Shown here: positions 33,100 to 45,563 of the stretch, in pieces
Layout of the letters: each line of letters begins with the position of its first letter
Position numbering within the stretch: position 1 is the first letter of the stretch
Assembly: GCA_015501055.1 (NCBI GenBank)
Contig: JADNYV010000073.1
Coordinates: forward strand, 1-64,000
Reading direction: 5' to 3'
Origin: Mucidula mucida
Lineage: Eukaryota; Basidiomycota; Agaricomycetes; Agaricales; Physalacriaceae
Length of the DNA: 64,000 nucleotides
Notes under the pieces: model-generated
Database searches by the model: none
Told to the model about the DNA's origin: nothing
Seen by the model: the letters and a program-made list of their open reading frames with translations, nothing else
Position numbers and translations under genes: made by a program

Positions 33100-35326
33100 T
33101 CACCTTTCAACAACCAGCCCATCCTCGCCGTTCACTTTCATATCCGAGCGCGCATTGATCCATTCCACACACTGCTCCGCATACCAGCGTTTCTGCTTAC
33201 TCCTACAGATCCTAAGCACCTCATCAAAGCGCTTTACATCCGTATCCGGAGGCGCACTCTCTATCATATACTTCACGACTTTCCAGTACCCGCCCTGACA
33301 CGCCATCAACAACGGATCGTGCACAAAAGGCGCAAGCTCCGGGTAATCCTCAACGAGCGCCGCTCTAGCTTCAGTCGTCTCAAGCAGAGTGATCACCTGC
33401 TTCAACTCCTCCGGTTGTTCCATGTCACGTACTACAGTGTCCCAGCAAAAGATATTCCTCCCAGACGTGTCGACGGGGCTTGTCAGGACAGAAAAACCCA
33501 ATTGAAGACAGAGATCGCTTCGGTTGGGATGCTCCGGGAAAAGCTCAGACCAATGAGCAGTGGTATATTCATGCACAGAATAATCTGGTGACCGGTTAGC
33601 AACACACCTCAATAAAGAAGGCAAGACGCACGTATAAACTCAAGTTCCAGTCCAGGCTTACAACGAGCAAGGCCATGGCAACACTGCAGAATAGTTTCAA
33701 TATCTATATATTGAGTGACGTCTCCTTCCGCAAGCACATGCCGTACGCTTTCAATGTAGAAGAACGGTGCACGCAACGCGACTAGAGCTAGTGCGCGACA
33801 CGCCAACTCGTTCTTCCGCGTACCCTGTTCGCGAATTCGCTTGAACGTCAACCGGTATGCATCGTCCAACGTGCGCGGCAGGGAATCAAGAATATCAACA
33901 ACATCACGTCGGCAGGTAACGTCGCGCTCCAATTCGCGGAGCTGCAGAGAGGCCAGGAGAAACATGCCGTTCGCTTTCTCGACAACTTCTGCTCTTATCA
34001 TACTCTTCAACGCATCATCCAGCCGGGCGCCCTTAAGCTTCGGTAGGGTTGCATCAACCGCAACGAGGATATCATCGTCTGAAGCGCGAATCTCGATGGA
34101 CGGGTAGTCCTTAATCTCAAGACCGGTCGCGAGGTGATAACAGCGCGAAATGACGAGTTGAGAGACTGGAGGGCACGTAGAAGCTCCGAGCCAAATGGAC
34201 ATTCGTCAAGCGCGTCAACAATGATGTAGATAGGTCGCCCATGAGAGGCCGCTATCCCGTCCAGGAATCCTGCAAGAGAATCGGGACTGGGATCGGTTTT
34301 ACTCCAGTACAGGTCACAGATGGTGCGCGAAACTGTTGTGGTCTTCTCGATGAGCTGGCGAAGTAAACCACCGAGGACGGCAAACGAGGTTGTGAAAATA
34401 TTGGAAGAGTAGCGGCAGAACACCGAGAGGACAATGTTGTTCGGCATGAATTGGAGATATTCAATAATCAGTGCTCTGAAAAAAGACACGTCAATACACA
34501 CAGCGAATGTACCGATGAGAGTAAACGCACGCCATGACGGATTTGCCAGCGCCAGCTATAGCTTATCGTTAGTAGAAATCTTTCAGGGGTCCAATCAACG
34601 CACGATGTCCATAACACCACAACGTCCTTGGTGAATCTCCGTCATCCCGCCATGCGACAAAGGTGGGATCTTGCATCAATCAGGTTCCCGTATAGCTTAG
34701 TTTTTGCTGAAGAAGACGGGTGGCCGGCGAAGTCGCTCTCAGAAATGAACTTGGCTATCTTAAGATGGTATTCGGCTAGGAAACCACATATGAGTCTCCG
34801 TAACAGATAAATAGAGACAACCGAGTACTCACTGATGGTATTCTTACTGTACAGCATTAGAACCATATCCCAACGAGGTCGGATATTCTAACTCACAGCA
34901 TATCGTCCTCAAGTGCGCGGCCAATTCGGCTCTTGTATCGCTCAATGTCAGAGAGAAGTTCCTTGACTTCCGCCTTGTTGACTGTCCGCCAGAGCGCAGC
35001 GGTGCCCCGCTTCCCAAGAACCTTGAACCTGTTCGCTTTGGGATTAGATGTTCCATAGATCATAATATCCTTCACGCGAGTGAGTGTTTCGTCCACCACT
35101 TTGGCGAAGGGGTGTAATGGATCCACAAGCTGCGCTAGCCGTTCCATCATGGCCTGGTCGCAGGCATGTTTGCTAACCTCTGGAGCATCTCTAGCTCTGA
35201 TTGCAGGGAACGAACTCCATTGAGAAGCCGACAGCGCTCCACGGATGAGTGCCTCATATCTGACGAACACTGGCCGTATAAGGCCTTCAAGGAATGGGAG
35301 CTGATAGCACTGGAATTGAACGACAT
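33100..35326 (-). pseudogene. NLR-type STAND NTPase 1 (frameshifted)
   Basis: Member of the NLR-like family described at 35895-38215. Start MSFNSSAISS, then HSSVERCRLLNGVRSLQSELEMLQRLAN. A frameshift near 35170 interrupts the N-terminal domain, which resumes MMERLAQLVDPLHPF to RYKSRIGRALEDDML. The linker FISESDFAGH is followed by another shift near 34690 before WRDDGDSPRTLWCYGH. Walker A reads IAGAGKSVMA across the usual intron; Walker B reads PIYIIVDALDEC. A third shift follows ITSRPVL (34130). The rest is open: the post-NTPase helical region, the intron-spanning FIHYSVHEYTTAHWSELFPE, and one ankyrin-like segment HDPLLMACQGGYWKVVKYMIE. Three lesions make it a pseudogene unless some are assembly errors. 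Confidence 0.82.
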
Positions 35327-35894
35327 GGCACGTAGACTAGCGGGGGTGAGCGTCGGCAGAGAAGAGTAAGTCTCTTCTCTTTTACTCGCGTGTCGCATCT
35401 TCTAAGTTGAAGTGCCTTGTATTGGTGATCAACGGGCATCACAACAAGATGACTATCTACGTACCGGACGCTGGCAAGTTTCAACAACGGCAAGGAACAC
35501 GTCCCGTTGCTTCTGATTACAGGGCTGATGACCATCTCTAATGCACACATCATGTTAATCAGAAAGTACGACATAGTGAGATAGACAAAAAACAGATATG
35601 CGAAACGTTCAGGGACAACACATGGAAAGAGAACGATATATATGGACAGATCGCAACTCCCCGAAGGAGGGAGGCGGAATTGGTACGTGTTCAAAATCCA
35701 TTGCGCGCGGCAACTTCAGAGTCAGGGAGGGAGGCTCATTCGCGAGGTCCGGTTGTTCCGTCGCCGCTTCACCCCAAGCTAAATTTGAAGCCGAGTTAAA
35801 GCGCTGTCTGGAGAAGTCTCGTCATTCTTGAGCTCTCTCAGCCTACAAATATGAGAATCAGTAAGTCAGAGTAACAACGATGTGAACAAACAAA
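35327..35894. other. NLR 1-NLR 2 intergenic
   Basis: Promoter side of NLR 1 and 3' side of NLR 2. From about 35580 to 35894 it matches 61047-61370 in inverted orientation, so it belongs to the large inverted duplication. No gene seen. Confidence 0.5.
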
Positions 35895-38215
35895 TCACCC
35901 TGGATTCTGTTCGCTCGGATCCACAGCGATTACGACTCCGTCGCTGTTCACTCGCAAATCCTGCCGCGCATTGATCCATTTTATAAGCTTGCAGTGTGTA
36001 TCCAGACCATGACAATCCCCAACACTAACATGAGAATCGTGATGCCGTCCAGAAACGCGGATCGCTTCACTGAAGCACTGTACATCGGGAGGCGCAGTCT
36101 GTGTTATATATTCGATGATGTTGACGTAGGAAAGCGAGGGATGGCATGCAATCAGTAGAGAATCGTGCACCAGAGGTGCAAAACTGGCGTCGGACTCGAC
36201 AAGCGATGCTATAGCTGCGGGAGTTGAAAGGAGGGATGTGACTAGATTGAGTTCCTCCGATCCCCTACTGGCGAACACTACAAGGTGCCAACCAAGGTGA
36301 ACTTCATATGTCCGGCCCGTCCAGAAATTAGGTGGGGCTATCAAGACGGAATACCCCATTTTGAGACAGAGCAGGAATCGGTCAGAATTTTCTGGAAAGT
36401 GTTCCGACCAGTGCGCAGTGGTGTATTCGTACATAGAATAATCTGACAACAACCTTGAAGTTAGCATCAATCCTCCATATAGTGGACGACGAGACGACAC
36501 ACGTACAAACACGGGACCGTACTCAAGGTTAAAGTCAACAAGGCCATGGCAACACTGCAGAACAATTTCGATATCCGTATATTGGGTGATGTCTCCTTCC
36601 GCAAGCAGATCTTGCAGATATGAGACACCCAAGAGAGGCGAACGCAATGCGACTAGAGCCAGTGCGCGACACGCCAACTCGCTTGTCCGCTGTCCCTGTT
36701 CGTGAATTCGCTGGAACGTTAATTTGTACGCATCGTCCAATGTCCGTGGCAGGGAATCCAGAACCGCAACGACATCACGTTGACAGGTAACATCGCGCTC
36801 CAATTCCCGGAGCTGAAGAGAGGCCAAGAGGAACATGCCATCGGCCTTGTCAACAATCTGCACTCTTATCATATCCTTCAGCGTCTCGTCCAACCAGGCG
36901 TGCTTGAGCTTCGACAGCGTTGTATTGACGGCAATGAGGATATCATCGTTCGAAGCGCGAATCTGGATGGATGGGGTTTCCTGGATCTCTCGAAAGATTG
37001 GGCGGGAGGTGATGAGGATGCGAAACAACGGTCCAAGGTGCTGGATGGCACGCAGAAGGTCAAGGGCAATCTTGCATTCGTCAAGCGCGTCAAGCACGAT
37101 ATAGATGGGTCGCGCATGAACCGCTGCCACCTCGGCAAGGAATTCAGGGAGTGTATCTGGGTTGGGAATGGTCTTGGTCGAATATAGGTCACAAATGGTG
37201 GATGGAACGTTTGTCGTCTTCTCGATGAGCTGTCTAAGCAAGCCGCGGAGAACAGGAAACGGGGTCTTGAGGTTGTCCGATGTGTATCTGCAGAACACTG
37301 AGAGTACCACGTTGGATGTGGATTGCAGATAGTCGACGATAAGCGCTCTGCGAAAACATAGGTCAAGATGGATATTGTACACCGCAAAGTGAACTCACGC
37401 CATGACGGATTTTCCAGCACCAGCTGTAACTCTTCGTCAGTATCGACTTGCGCCAGTGGTAGAGTTCACGCACGATGGCCGTAACACCACAATGTCCTTG
37501 AGGCCTCTCCGCTATCCCGCCATGCCACGAAATCGGGGTGTTGTAGCACCCATATCCCCGTCCCCGACAATCTCTCCTCGAGTAGATTTATACGGTGACC
37601 GGCGAAGTCGCTAGGGGATATAAACGCCGCTATCTTTAGACGATCCTCGTCTATTAAATGTCTCAGTATCCAATAATGAAGGGTTACAAAAACCAAGCTA
37701 CTCACTGCTGAGGTGATGTTTCACATCGTTCTGCTTTTGACTACGAAAGAGTAAGCATGGCAAAATACAAGCTACAATACTCACAATATATCGTGTTGAA
37801 GAGCAATCAGAATCCGACTTTTCTGACGCTCAAGGTCACAGAGCAAAGCTTTGACCTCCGCCTTTTCGGCTGTCCACCAGAGCGCAGCAAACAGCCGTCC
37901 CCATAGAACCTTCCACCTCTTGGCCGTTGGCTTGGGCACTCCGTTCCGCAGCACGGTCTCGACGTCAGCAAGAGTTTTCTGCAGCGCTGCATAGAAAGGT
38001 TGCGATGGGCCTAGCAGCTGTGCTAGCTGTTCCGCCGAAGCCGGGTCGCCGACTTTTGCTAATTTCTGCAACGCCTCCAGCGCCGATTGCAGAGAGGCGA
38101 CCTCATCGAGAAGCCGGCGCCGTTCCACGGACGACTGCTTGACATCCCGATAGTAGTCGTACAGCGTCTGGCAGGTCTGGATGAGTGTTACGATAGATCC
38201 GGGGTCAAACGACAT
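35895..38215 (-). CDS. NLR-type STAND NTPase 2 (apparently intact)
   Basis: Predicted 688-residue cytosolic signal-transduction ATPase of the fungal NLR-like class. Six exons: 38215-37785, 37740-37706, 37650-37474, 37429-37399, 37347-36503 and 36442-35895; phases close throughout. Residues 1-143 form a helical N-terminal domain (MSFDPGSIVTLIQTCQTLYDY to LLCDLERQKSRILIALQHDI) of HeLo/SesA-like type, often a cell-death effector. A linker (FISPSDFAGH, LWCYGH) leads to Walker A TAGAGKSVMA at about 216-225, split by an intron, and Walker B IYIVLDALDEC at 306-316. LITSRP and a helical region with LDDAYKLTFQRI follow. An intron joins FV to HYSMYEYTTAHWSEHFPE. A short ankyrin-like piece (HDSLLIACH) lies near the end. 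Such proteins take part in non-self recognition; the trigger is unknown. Confidence 0.85.
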
Positions 38216-39204
38216 GGCGAGTGTCAGCGACAGATGATCGATTCGCGCAGATGCGGTATAGTGCTAGTGGTGGATGCGAACACCCACGGTTTTTTACTCT
38301 GATCAGCTCGTGCAGTCACCACATGTTTGAGGGCGACTTCGTGGCCGGAAGCATTAGTATAGCCACAACGCGAGAACCTTCAATGATCGGCTAAGACGGA
38401 ACGACGCGTCGCGTACGATAGTATCGAGGTGGTAGAGGGGGCACCCATCACGGAATGTTTTCGTCGGAGACGGTCTAGCTGTTCATGCCTTCATGCATTA
38501 CGATGCTGATATCCATTTTTATGCACAATGTTCCGTCGCTTCGGCGTTTGCTGTAAGGGTTCCGTGCAGCTGCTGGACTCCCAGTAGTGGCACGGCGTTT
38601 GCACCTGTAGTATGGAGCTACTAATAGATCTTGTCAGATCAAATATTTTCAGATATGAGTCCCGAAGAAAACATACCCGATTCAAAAACATGATTTTGTG
38701 GCTACATCCATCACTGCTGGAACATTTTGCGCGCAACACGAGGTCAACAAGTCCTCAACAGTCCTCCGTATCCCAGGAGTATTACTTCCTCTGCACTACA
38801 CAGAGCTATATCGGTCGAAGATGGCCTGGAGGCGGTTATTTCTCGTGGCGGTTATAAATGGAAAACCGCGATTTTGGCGTCGACGTTTAGAGTATTCCGG
38901 TTGTTGAGGTAGCATTCATGTAGACAGTCACACAAGAAAAACTATAACCTGCGGACGAGGGCTCTTATGCGTACCCGTATCATAGAAGCGAAAACTTCAG
39001 AAACTAACTTACATGGTGGTCAAATGCAAAGGAGCGTGTGACATTGTTGTGCCATGTGAGGTGACTCGGACGCTCACGGGCCATTCACGCGTTCAAACTT
39101 CAAAGCCTTCAACGACGCGCTAATTACTCTGTGGTGATTTTGTCACCTCTCGAAATCGAGTGGTGGCATCGTCCAAGTAAGCACCTACTAAGAGGTACAT
39201 AAAA
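38216..39204. other. NLR 2 upstream region in inverted-duplication arm
   Basis: Matches 57921-58736 and 56140-56356 in inverted orientation, with high similarity next to NLR 2. It contains the shared upstream box ACCCACGGTTTTTT (38283-38296), also found in similar form ahead of NLR 4 and NLR 5. At 39020-39037 it keeps the uninterrupted site where the right arm received the 1564-bp element at 56357. No gene recognised. Confidence 0.6.
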
Positions 39205-40163
39205 CTATCCATAGATAATGTCTAACACTGACCATGCATGAATCATACAAGCGGCGCGCGCACATACTTCCTCCTATACTTGTTATCAACACTATCCAGG
39301 TAATACGCACCCGGCCAAGAGTTTTCAACAACCCCTCCGGGTTATACGAAACCCTACTATGGTTCTTTTCCCGCAACTATCAATCATGCCTCATAGATCC
39401 GGCTTATAAAAGTCGTACGTGTTGGGTTCCGTGTATGGCTATACGTTGATAAGTAATTTTGTGGTTACACTTTAAACAACGCGTGGCGCTTACGTTCAAA
39501 CACAACGGGAGCGTCCGGGCCGATGAGGGGAGCGCAACGGCACCGGCACCACCAGCTGGACGCGCCGCGCCCTCAGCGTACACGGCAATATCACCAGCAC
39601 CAACAATAGTGATACGGCCGTGCCAAGAGCTAGACTCATTCCAGTTGATAGCGTTGAACAGAGCCGCCGTGGAACCGTAACAAGCTTGTTTGGAGTCAAT
39701 ACCCTCAATGTCGAAATTCCCAGACTCTGCAAAGAGATCCATGAGATGTGTCTTGACGGACTTGGACTTGTCAACAACAGTTTTCGTCCCGACGTCAATT
39801 CGGCCTATTGACTTGGGATCGATGTTGTATTTCTAGGGAAGACCAGAGACCGCTATATATAAGTTGATAAGTAGTTGTGAGAGGGGATACAAACACGGAA
39901 GAGCATACCATTCAGCGCGAACGAGTTGATGTCCTCGCGGTCGTCCGAAAAAGCCATGTATTCCTGGCCAAGACCGATGGTGTATTTTCCCTTGGAGACG
40001 CCGTCAAACTCCTCAAGCGCAAATTGCGAGACGCACTGGACTGAAATTAGTCGAAAGAACGCGAGAACGACAGAATTAGGCGTACTCGAAGGGGGAAGTA
40101 GACCTCTACGGCAAGGACACCAACATCCTTGGGGCGGGCGGTTGAGGAATCAGAGGCAGACAT
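39205..40163 (-). pseudogene. ERG13: HMG-CoA synthase pseudogene (left copy)
   Basis: Relic of hydroxymethylglutaryl-CoA synthase, the enzyme that condenses acetyl-CoA with acetoacetyl-CoA early in sterol synthesis. ATG at 40163: [24 protein letters not shown]. After a retained intron comes [21 protein letters not shown], then a second intron. Next are [16 protein letters not shown] and the catalytic-cysteine motif [15 protein letters not shown], followed by [23 protein letters not shown]. An extra C shifts the frame before [10 protein letters not shown]. After one more intron about 150 residues are missing, and the sequence jumps from YDFYKP to the C-terminal REKNHSRVSYNPEG and KYRRKYVRAA. 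The large deletion and frameshift make it dead. Confidence 0.88.
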
Positions 40164-40985
40164 GTCGCTGAGTGGGACAAAGGGTGAGCGAGGTTACAGA
40201 ATAAGAACCGGGTTCATATAAACAAAAAAATAGTAATGGTGCCTTGTTCCCGAAAATCTGTTTATCAAGGATGGAGAGAAGGGTTGACACAGAAAAGGAT
40301 GACGCCACTGTGAATCGTCTGATTCGTTCATCAAACTTGATACCTATCGCGTCGGTGATCTAGCGTCAATTGGTTCAACATCCAAAATGTTTAGTCAACG
40401 GGCGCTTACCACCTTTATACGCCTTGCATTAGACACAACGAATGCTCCGCCATTCTACCGCACCCTAATCATCCTTCTACAAGTCTACAGGATCTCACTA
40501 AAGCTCTCGGCAGTAGTCCAAACCAAACATCGAAAATGTTCTCATAGCGATGTGCGGGTATTTCGATGAAGGAGTCTCTGACAACTCCGTGCCTCGACGC
40601 ATATCAATGAGAATACAGAGACGCTGGTCGAGGAAGAGGAAAATCGGCTCTCGAGTATATTTAGTCGAAACACTGGCAAAGTCGGGTCAAGTAATTTGCT
40701 TAGTAAGACAGGCGGGCCGCAGAAACCAGTGCAGTCGCTCAACTGGAACAAAGAAAACAATAATGTACTATGTATCATGATACGAGGATTTCGCGAATGA
40801 GGGGGAAACGCACGGACGAGAAGTGCGAATAAGTCATGGAGAGCAGAGTGTGGTGATGCATTACGTGCCTCGGACCATCATTCACAGCACGGAGGTCTTG
40901 TCCAAACATGATCCCTCGCGCTGCAAGTTGTCCTCAAAGTCAACCATCCTGAACGAGTAATAAGAACCAATACATCACAGTGCGA
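40164..40985. other. no recognisable gene
   Basis: About 820 bp between the HMG-CoA synthase relic and NLR 3. It has no counterpart in the right arm. Only short frames. Confidence 0.4.
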
Positions 40986-42091
40986 ATAGATTCACCTCAA
41001 CTTCTGGATCCGCGGCTTCCACCACCTCGTCGCTATTCACCGGGACTTCCCTCCGCGCATTAATGTATTTCACACCACAGAAGTGCACCTCCCAGACGGA
41101 TCTTTAGAGGCGCAGAGCGCTTCATTTAAGCGCTACACATACAGATTCCAGAGGTACACTCTCTATCATAAATCGCATAACATGTCGGTACCCGCAACGG
41201 CATGCAATCATCAAAGGATCATGAACAAACAATGCGAGCTTGGGGTCCTTTGCAAGCGAGCCGGAGTCGAGAGCAGAGCTACAACCTGATCGAGCTCCTC
41301 CGGTTGCCGCTTCTTGTCTGCTATGATATTCCAAGAAAGATTATCGGGTCTGCCCGAGCCTGGTCAGAGTAGCGCGCGCCAACCCAGGGCAGACGTCCGA
41401 TCTGTTGTGGTACTCCGGAAAAAGCCCCGCCCAGTGAGCGGTGGTATATTCATGCGTCGAGTAATCTATTGGACAAGTAAGCGTTCTGTATTCCGGGCGA
41501 CAAGCTTACGCACGTATGAACGCAAACATTTTGGAGTCGTCGATGTGAACAAGGCCACTATAACATCCCGGTCTGTATAATCAAACCTGTTTCCTTTCGC
41601 AAACAGCTGCTGCACGTAAAAGCCACAAAGCGAGTGCAACCAACGCCAAAGTTCGACATGCCAGCTCCTTCTTCCGTTTCCCCTGTTGCGAATTCGCTGA
41701 AACGTCAATTCGTATACGTCTTCCAACGTGCGTGGCAACAAATGGAGAATATCAAAAACATCACGCCAGCAAGTAACATCGCGCATCTGCCGCGATAGTT
41801 CGACTTTGGATCGGACGTTCTATAACCTAACGCGACCTCTACGGTGCGAAGCGTTTCCTTCACTGCTTTATCGAAAGGTTGCGACGAGTCCAAAAGGCTT
41901 CCCAACTGGCTCAAAGATTCTCGATCACCGACGATGCCAAACGTGTTCGCTAGTTTGGAGCGCCTCCAACTGTGACTGCAGCGAACAAACCTCATCGAGA
42001 AGCCGACGCCGCTCTCCAGATGAATGCTCGACGTCCGAAAAATAGTCATACAATGTCTTGCAATTCTGGATGACGGTGGGATCAAACGACA
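40986..42091 (-). pseudogene. NLR-type gene 3, NTPase core deleted
   Basis: Start MSFDPTVIQNCKTLYDYFSDVEHSSGERRRLLDEVCSLQSQLEALQ is a clear match to the N-terminus of NLR 2. After a degenerate stretch (GNASHRRGRVRL) it jumps to RDVTCWRDVFDILHLLPRTLEDVYELTFQRI, which in NLR 2 lies about 400 residues later. The Walker A, Walker B and SRP motifs are therefore gone. Further pieces of the C-terminal part can be followed to about 40990, including an ankyrin-like HDPLMIACRCGYRHVMRFMIES. Many stops and shifts. It sits where the right arm has a P450 relic. Confidence 0.8.
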
Positions 42092-42284
42092 TGACGAGTG
42101 GTCGATTAATGCAAAGAGAGTAGCGGGCGACAATAGTACCAGTCTCCTCGTGTGCTGCATGGTAATAGTTCCGGTGATAATCCCCTCGGGTAATAGGTAC
42201 CTAGATCTACATCCAGTTGATGTCGCTAGGTGTTAGCAAGCTCAATGTACTCACTGAGGATATCGTAGACGCGTCTCAGCGCAT

Positions 42285-42724
42285 TTGCGGGACCATGAGC
42301 AGCGGGGCCGACCCTCGCCGACCATATTTGTCCACAATGCGAAGGCGTTCATTCTTCCTGTCATTCGGCGGGTGAATTGCGAATAGCTCCGTTACCGATG
42401 CGCAAAGTGCGAGAGAGTGGGAGAGCTTAGATGTGTCAATGATGACCGGATGACCGTTTGCAAGTTGATGAGTAGATGCTGTTTAAGGGTCAGTTGAAGG
42501 TCAGCAATTATGTATGGCATTCCCAGCCAGTCAATAAGACCCACCAAGAGGCCTTTCCGTCTAATCCAATATGAAAGGCAGCTCTAGAAGAGAATGTCGT
42601 TTCATAGCCCATATTGTCGTCGCTGACAATGCACTTGATGGTGGCAGGACTCAAGGAGGGTCGAAAAAGGCAAAGTGATCGGCCTCTGACTCTGCTCTTG
42701 CCACCATCATCAACGCGTCTCCCT
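42285..42724 (-). pseudogene. conserved gene fragment (left copy), family unknown
   Basis: Minus strand reads CIVSDDNMGYETTFSS, AAFHIGLDGKA and, after a possible intron, STHQLANGHPVIIDTSKL then SLALCASVTELFAIHPPN. Its inverted partner at 52203-52660 gives almost the same peptides (THELANGHLVIIDTSKL, SLALCASVTEIFAVHPN), so it was probably coding before duplication. I do not recognise the family. Neither copy has a complete frame. Confidence 0.5.
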
Positions 42725-44522
42725 CAACTCATTCAAAACAGCCAATACATCCATGAATCCTCATCTACAACGCCTTTTTCGCAGCATATAATCGATAAGG
42801 CTGGGTTGGCGCCAACAATAAACCAACCAAGTCAATGTCAGGACTAGTACTAAGGCGCCAGAAGCGGCCTTCATCTTGTTCATCAACGCAGGAAGGACGA
42901 TGGAATTGTATGTTCTGCATTTTTTGCACTGGTGCTGCTTGTTCATCCCCTGTAGATTGAGGACGACGCCTACGGTATATTCTGCTTACCTGCTGGACAC
43001 AAGATTGCTTCGCTCTCCCTTTTCGCGTGCCTGTCCGTAACTGCAACGCGCTACGAAAAAACCGTGTTCGCTGCGCCGGACGGTCCAAAATCCGCATCTT
43101 GCCGCATGGACATGATAACTCCAAAACGTCTAGACCAATGCCCATACCTGTACGACGGATGTTGCGATTTCGAGGTGCAATGAGATTTTCTCTGACGGGT
43201 CAAGCGCTTTGGGCTCTACTTGGAGAAGATTCGTAAGTCATGCTTCCATCTCAGATGGCGACCCACTCGCTGATATTCTTGCCAGGTATATTGTTATTCT
43301 GTAGCTTGCCAGAAGGAGCACTATCATCGATACGGTCTGAAATGAATGTTGTTTCCTTATATTGGCGTGATATCAGGGCACCTATCTGCAGCTGGGTAAA
43401 ACGCTTATCTTCTTTAATACCTGGGCTGGTTCAGACTCATCTACACGCCTGTGGCCGCCTTCTCTAGGACTTTGACTTACTCGACGAGGGCTGTCCCGAT
43501 TCCATTCACGCATTCCAAGATGTTTCCTCGCATATAATGGCGAAGACTATGGACCTTCTCGCAAAACTAGCGCGTATAACGTCGATGTCGCCAAGGATCC
43601 CGACAGATGCAGCTTCATTCGTTATTTCCGGACGTCCGACGTCATGCCTGGACAGAAAGGGTACGTCTTTCGGAATCGCATTTAATACAGCTTCATCTTG
43701 AACAGACCCGTCTCGTATGGCGAGTTGAATCGCGTAGAGATCTTACTAAAGACCATATCGTTGAATGGCTTTCTCTTCACTGTCCGTGTTTCAACAAGCA
43801 AGCAGTGTCGCGGGAGGCGACAGCGCGCCCGTCCTTCAATAGACACTTTGGCGCGAATTCTGCCTACCACAGCGGAATGGTATTCTTAATTCTCGAACCA
43901 CGCTAAAGAGGTGCGTGAAGGAGGACGTGATGCCTCACTTTGAAACCGTAGAATCCTGCGAAGAGCAATGACTCAAGACGCGTTGGGCCTCGGAGCGCAA
44001 GCGGCGAGTCTGGCAAAGTCCACGCCATACCTACAGTCGGAGATGTGATTTGGCAACGTCAGACCGCCGGGGAAGATTTCTGCGATGTCACCGAAGGAGC
44101 AAGCCTTCTTTCTTACCCTTACCCTTACCTCGAATTATGACAAACTAACAGTTTCCACGCCAGCCTACCCAACAGAACCCATGCTCCTTTAGGAGCTTGG
44201 CCTTCTCGGACCATCCGAAAGCATGAGCTACGTATGCAGAACACGTCAAGAGCCTTCTATTTAAATGAGAGGATCCTAGCTAGAATGACGCGAAAGCACG
44301 TCTCATCCATATGGTCGTGGATGTGAGCGCACAGTCTTCCGCGGAGCTCCCCCCAAGTATCGCTTCTCCAAGTCGCCTGTCGACTGATCCAATGTCCGTC
44401 CTGCTCGCCTCGTATGCTCCATAAAAGCCAGCAGCGTGCGAGTGAGTCATACCCAGCCCCGCTATCTATCGCAAAATGAGCTAGCATTCTCGTGCATCCG
44501 CCTAGTACTGATCTCCCACAGG
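42725..44522. other. decayed coding fragments
   Basis: On the plus strand, isolated peptide-like stretches occur: RYFRTSDVMPGQKG followed by a possible intron near 43661, and further pieces to 43900. The block 43735-43900 is repeated in inverted orientation at 55350-55520 at high similarity. Frames change often. I could not identify the original gene. CTTACCCTTACCCTTACC at 44114-44131 is a short simple repeat. Confidence 0.4.
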
Positions 44523-45244
44523 ATGAAGCTCTTCGGCCCTTTCACGCTCCTCGCCTCGTTCATCACGCTCCTCCCAATGGCGCACGCCTCGATCAGCTCG
44601 ACTTGGTCTGTGACGAATGTGCCGTCCACTGGGCTCACCGATATCACGTTTCCTCTCACCATTGTCGAAGCCGACCACATATCCGGCTATTACTTTGCCC
44701 AACAATTCAACTTTGTGGGCCTCACAAACGTCGGCTACACGGGGATCCAGCCCCGCCCCGACCGCGGCGGCAAGGCAGTCCTGCACGGGGTCTTCTCGAG
44801 CTTCATCCCACGGGCGACAAGAACTGCCATTCCGGTGCAGACGGCTGCACTTCAGGCGTATCATGCTGGACCGGCGTGTACGGCCGCACGTACGACTTTG
44901 AGGTCAAGACCACCGGAGACAGGCTATGGGTCGGGACCGTGGTCGACACCGTCACTGGCAAATCGGAAGTTACACCCTCCCCGCGGGCTCAGGGGGAATA
45001 AAGCACTACCAGGGGGGTTTCGTCGAATGGTACCCGTGGAATGGCCCCGGGCGGAACGAATCACTGCGAGCCGCCTCCCGTACCAGAAGACCATCTTCGG
45101 TGATCCACGCACCACTCAGGCGGGACGCAGAGCCTGTTTAACCAGAAGGGCGACTGCATGGAAGCGTTCCACACTGAAAAGGTTGCAGGTGGTGTGGAGA
45201 CCAACAGTGGGTTCAAGGGAGTGGGAAAGAATGTAGAAGCGTAA
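44523..45244 (+). pseudogene. secreted DUF3472-like protein, frameshifted
   Basis: The ATG at 44523 opens a good signal peptide (MKLFGPFTLLASFITLLP, cleavage after AHA). The mature part reads GYYFAQQFNFVGLTNVGYTGIQPRPDRGGKAVLHGVFSSF, which resembles the DUF3472-type extracellular domain. Continuations occur in other frames: NCHSGADGCTSGVSCW and YGRTYDFEVKTTGDRLWVGT, then IGSYTLPAGSGGIKHYQGGF and VEWYPWNGPG, then PYQKTIFGDPRTTQAG and NQKGDCMEAFHTEKVAGG, to TAA at 45244. At least four single-base shifts (near 44810, 44957, 45070 and 45122) in about 240 codons. It would have been a secreted protein of unknown role. Confidence 0.75.
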
Positions 45245-45558
45245 ACAGTTGACCGTATGCAATTTGTTACTACTGTAGTGAAACACGCTACGATACCAGG
45301 ACATGCGACCACGGATAGTGCCTCGGAAGAAGTATATACGCCAGAAAGCGAAGTGTTAACGCCTTAGCACAAACTTTGACCGGGAGATTGTCTGAAGCTT
45401 TCAAGTTTTACTGGTCAGTGGTTGCCGCTATCAGATATCTCGCGCTACACCTCACATAGACCAATCTCACTCGTTTGGAACGTGTATACGGTATAGTCTT
45501 TGAATTGATAGTTGATGCAAAATGTTAGAGATCGGGTTTATCAGGTCTGTGGCGGGGC
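45245..45558. other. no recognisable gene
   Basis: Short intergenic gap between the secreted-protein relic and the tRNA gene. Nothing recognised. Confidence 0.4.
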
Positions 45559-45563
45559 AAAAA
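45559..45563 (-). terminator. Pol III terminator
   Basis: Five T residues on the minus strand immediately after the discriminator base of the tRNA gene. Confidence 0.75.

Larger units (their letters stand above)
35580..42724 (+). repeat. left arm of large inverted duplication
   Basis: Inverted partner of 52203-61370. Matching blocks lie in mirror order: 35580-38910 with 61370-58040 (NLR 2 and NLR 4 plus upstream region), 38940-39180 with 58010-57921 and 56363-56190, 39205-39700 with 56139-55521 (HMG-CoA synthase pseudogenes), and 42285-42724 with 52660-52203. The segment 40164-42091 (left) and 52815-54378 (right) do not match and represent later changes. The symmetry centre is near 47.5 kb. 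Confidence 0.85.

Noticed and set aside
44114..44131. CTTACCCTTACCCTTACC resembling an interstitial telomere
   Set aside because: The unit is CCCTTA, not the fungal telomeric CCCTAA/TTAGGG, and there are fewer than three full copies.
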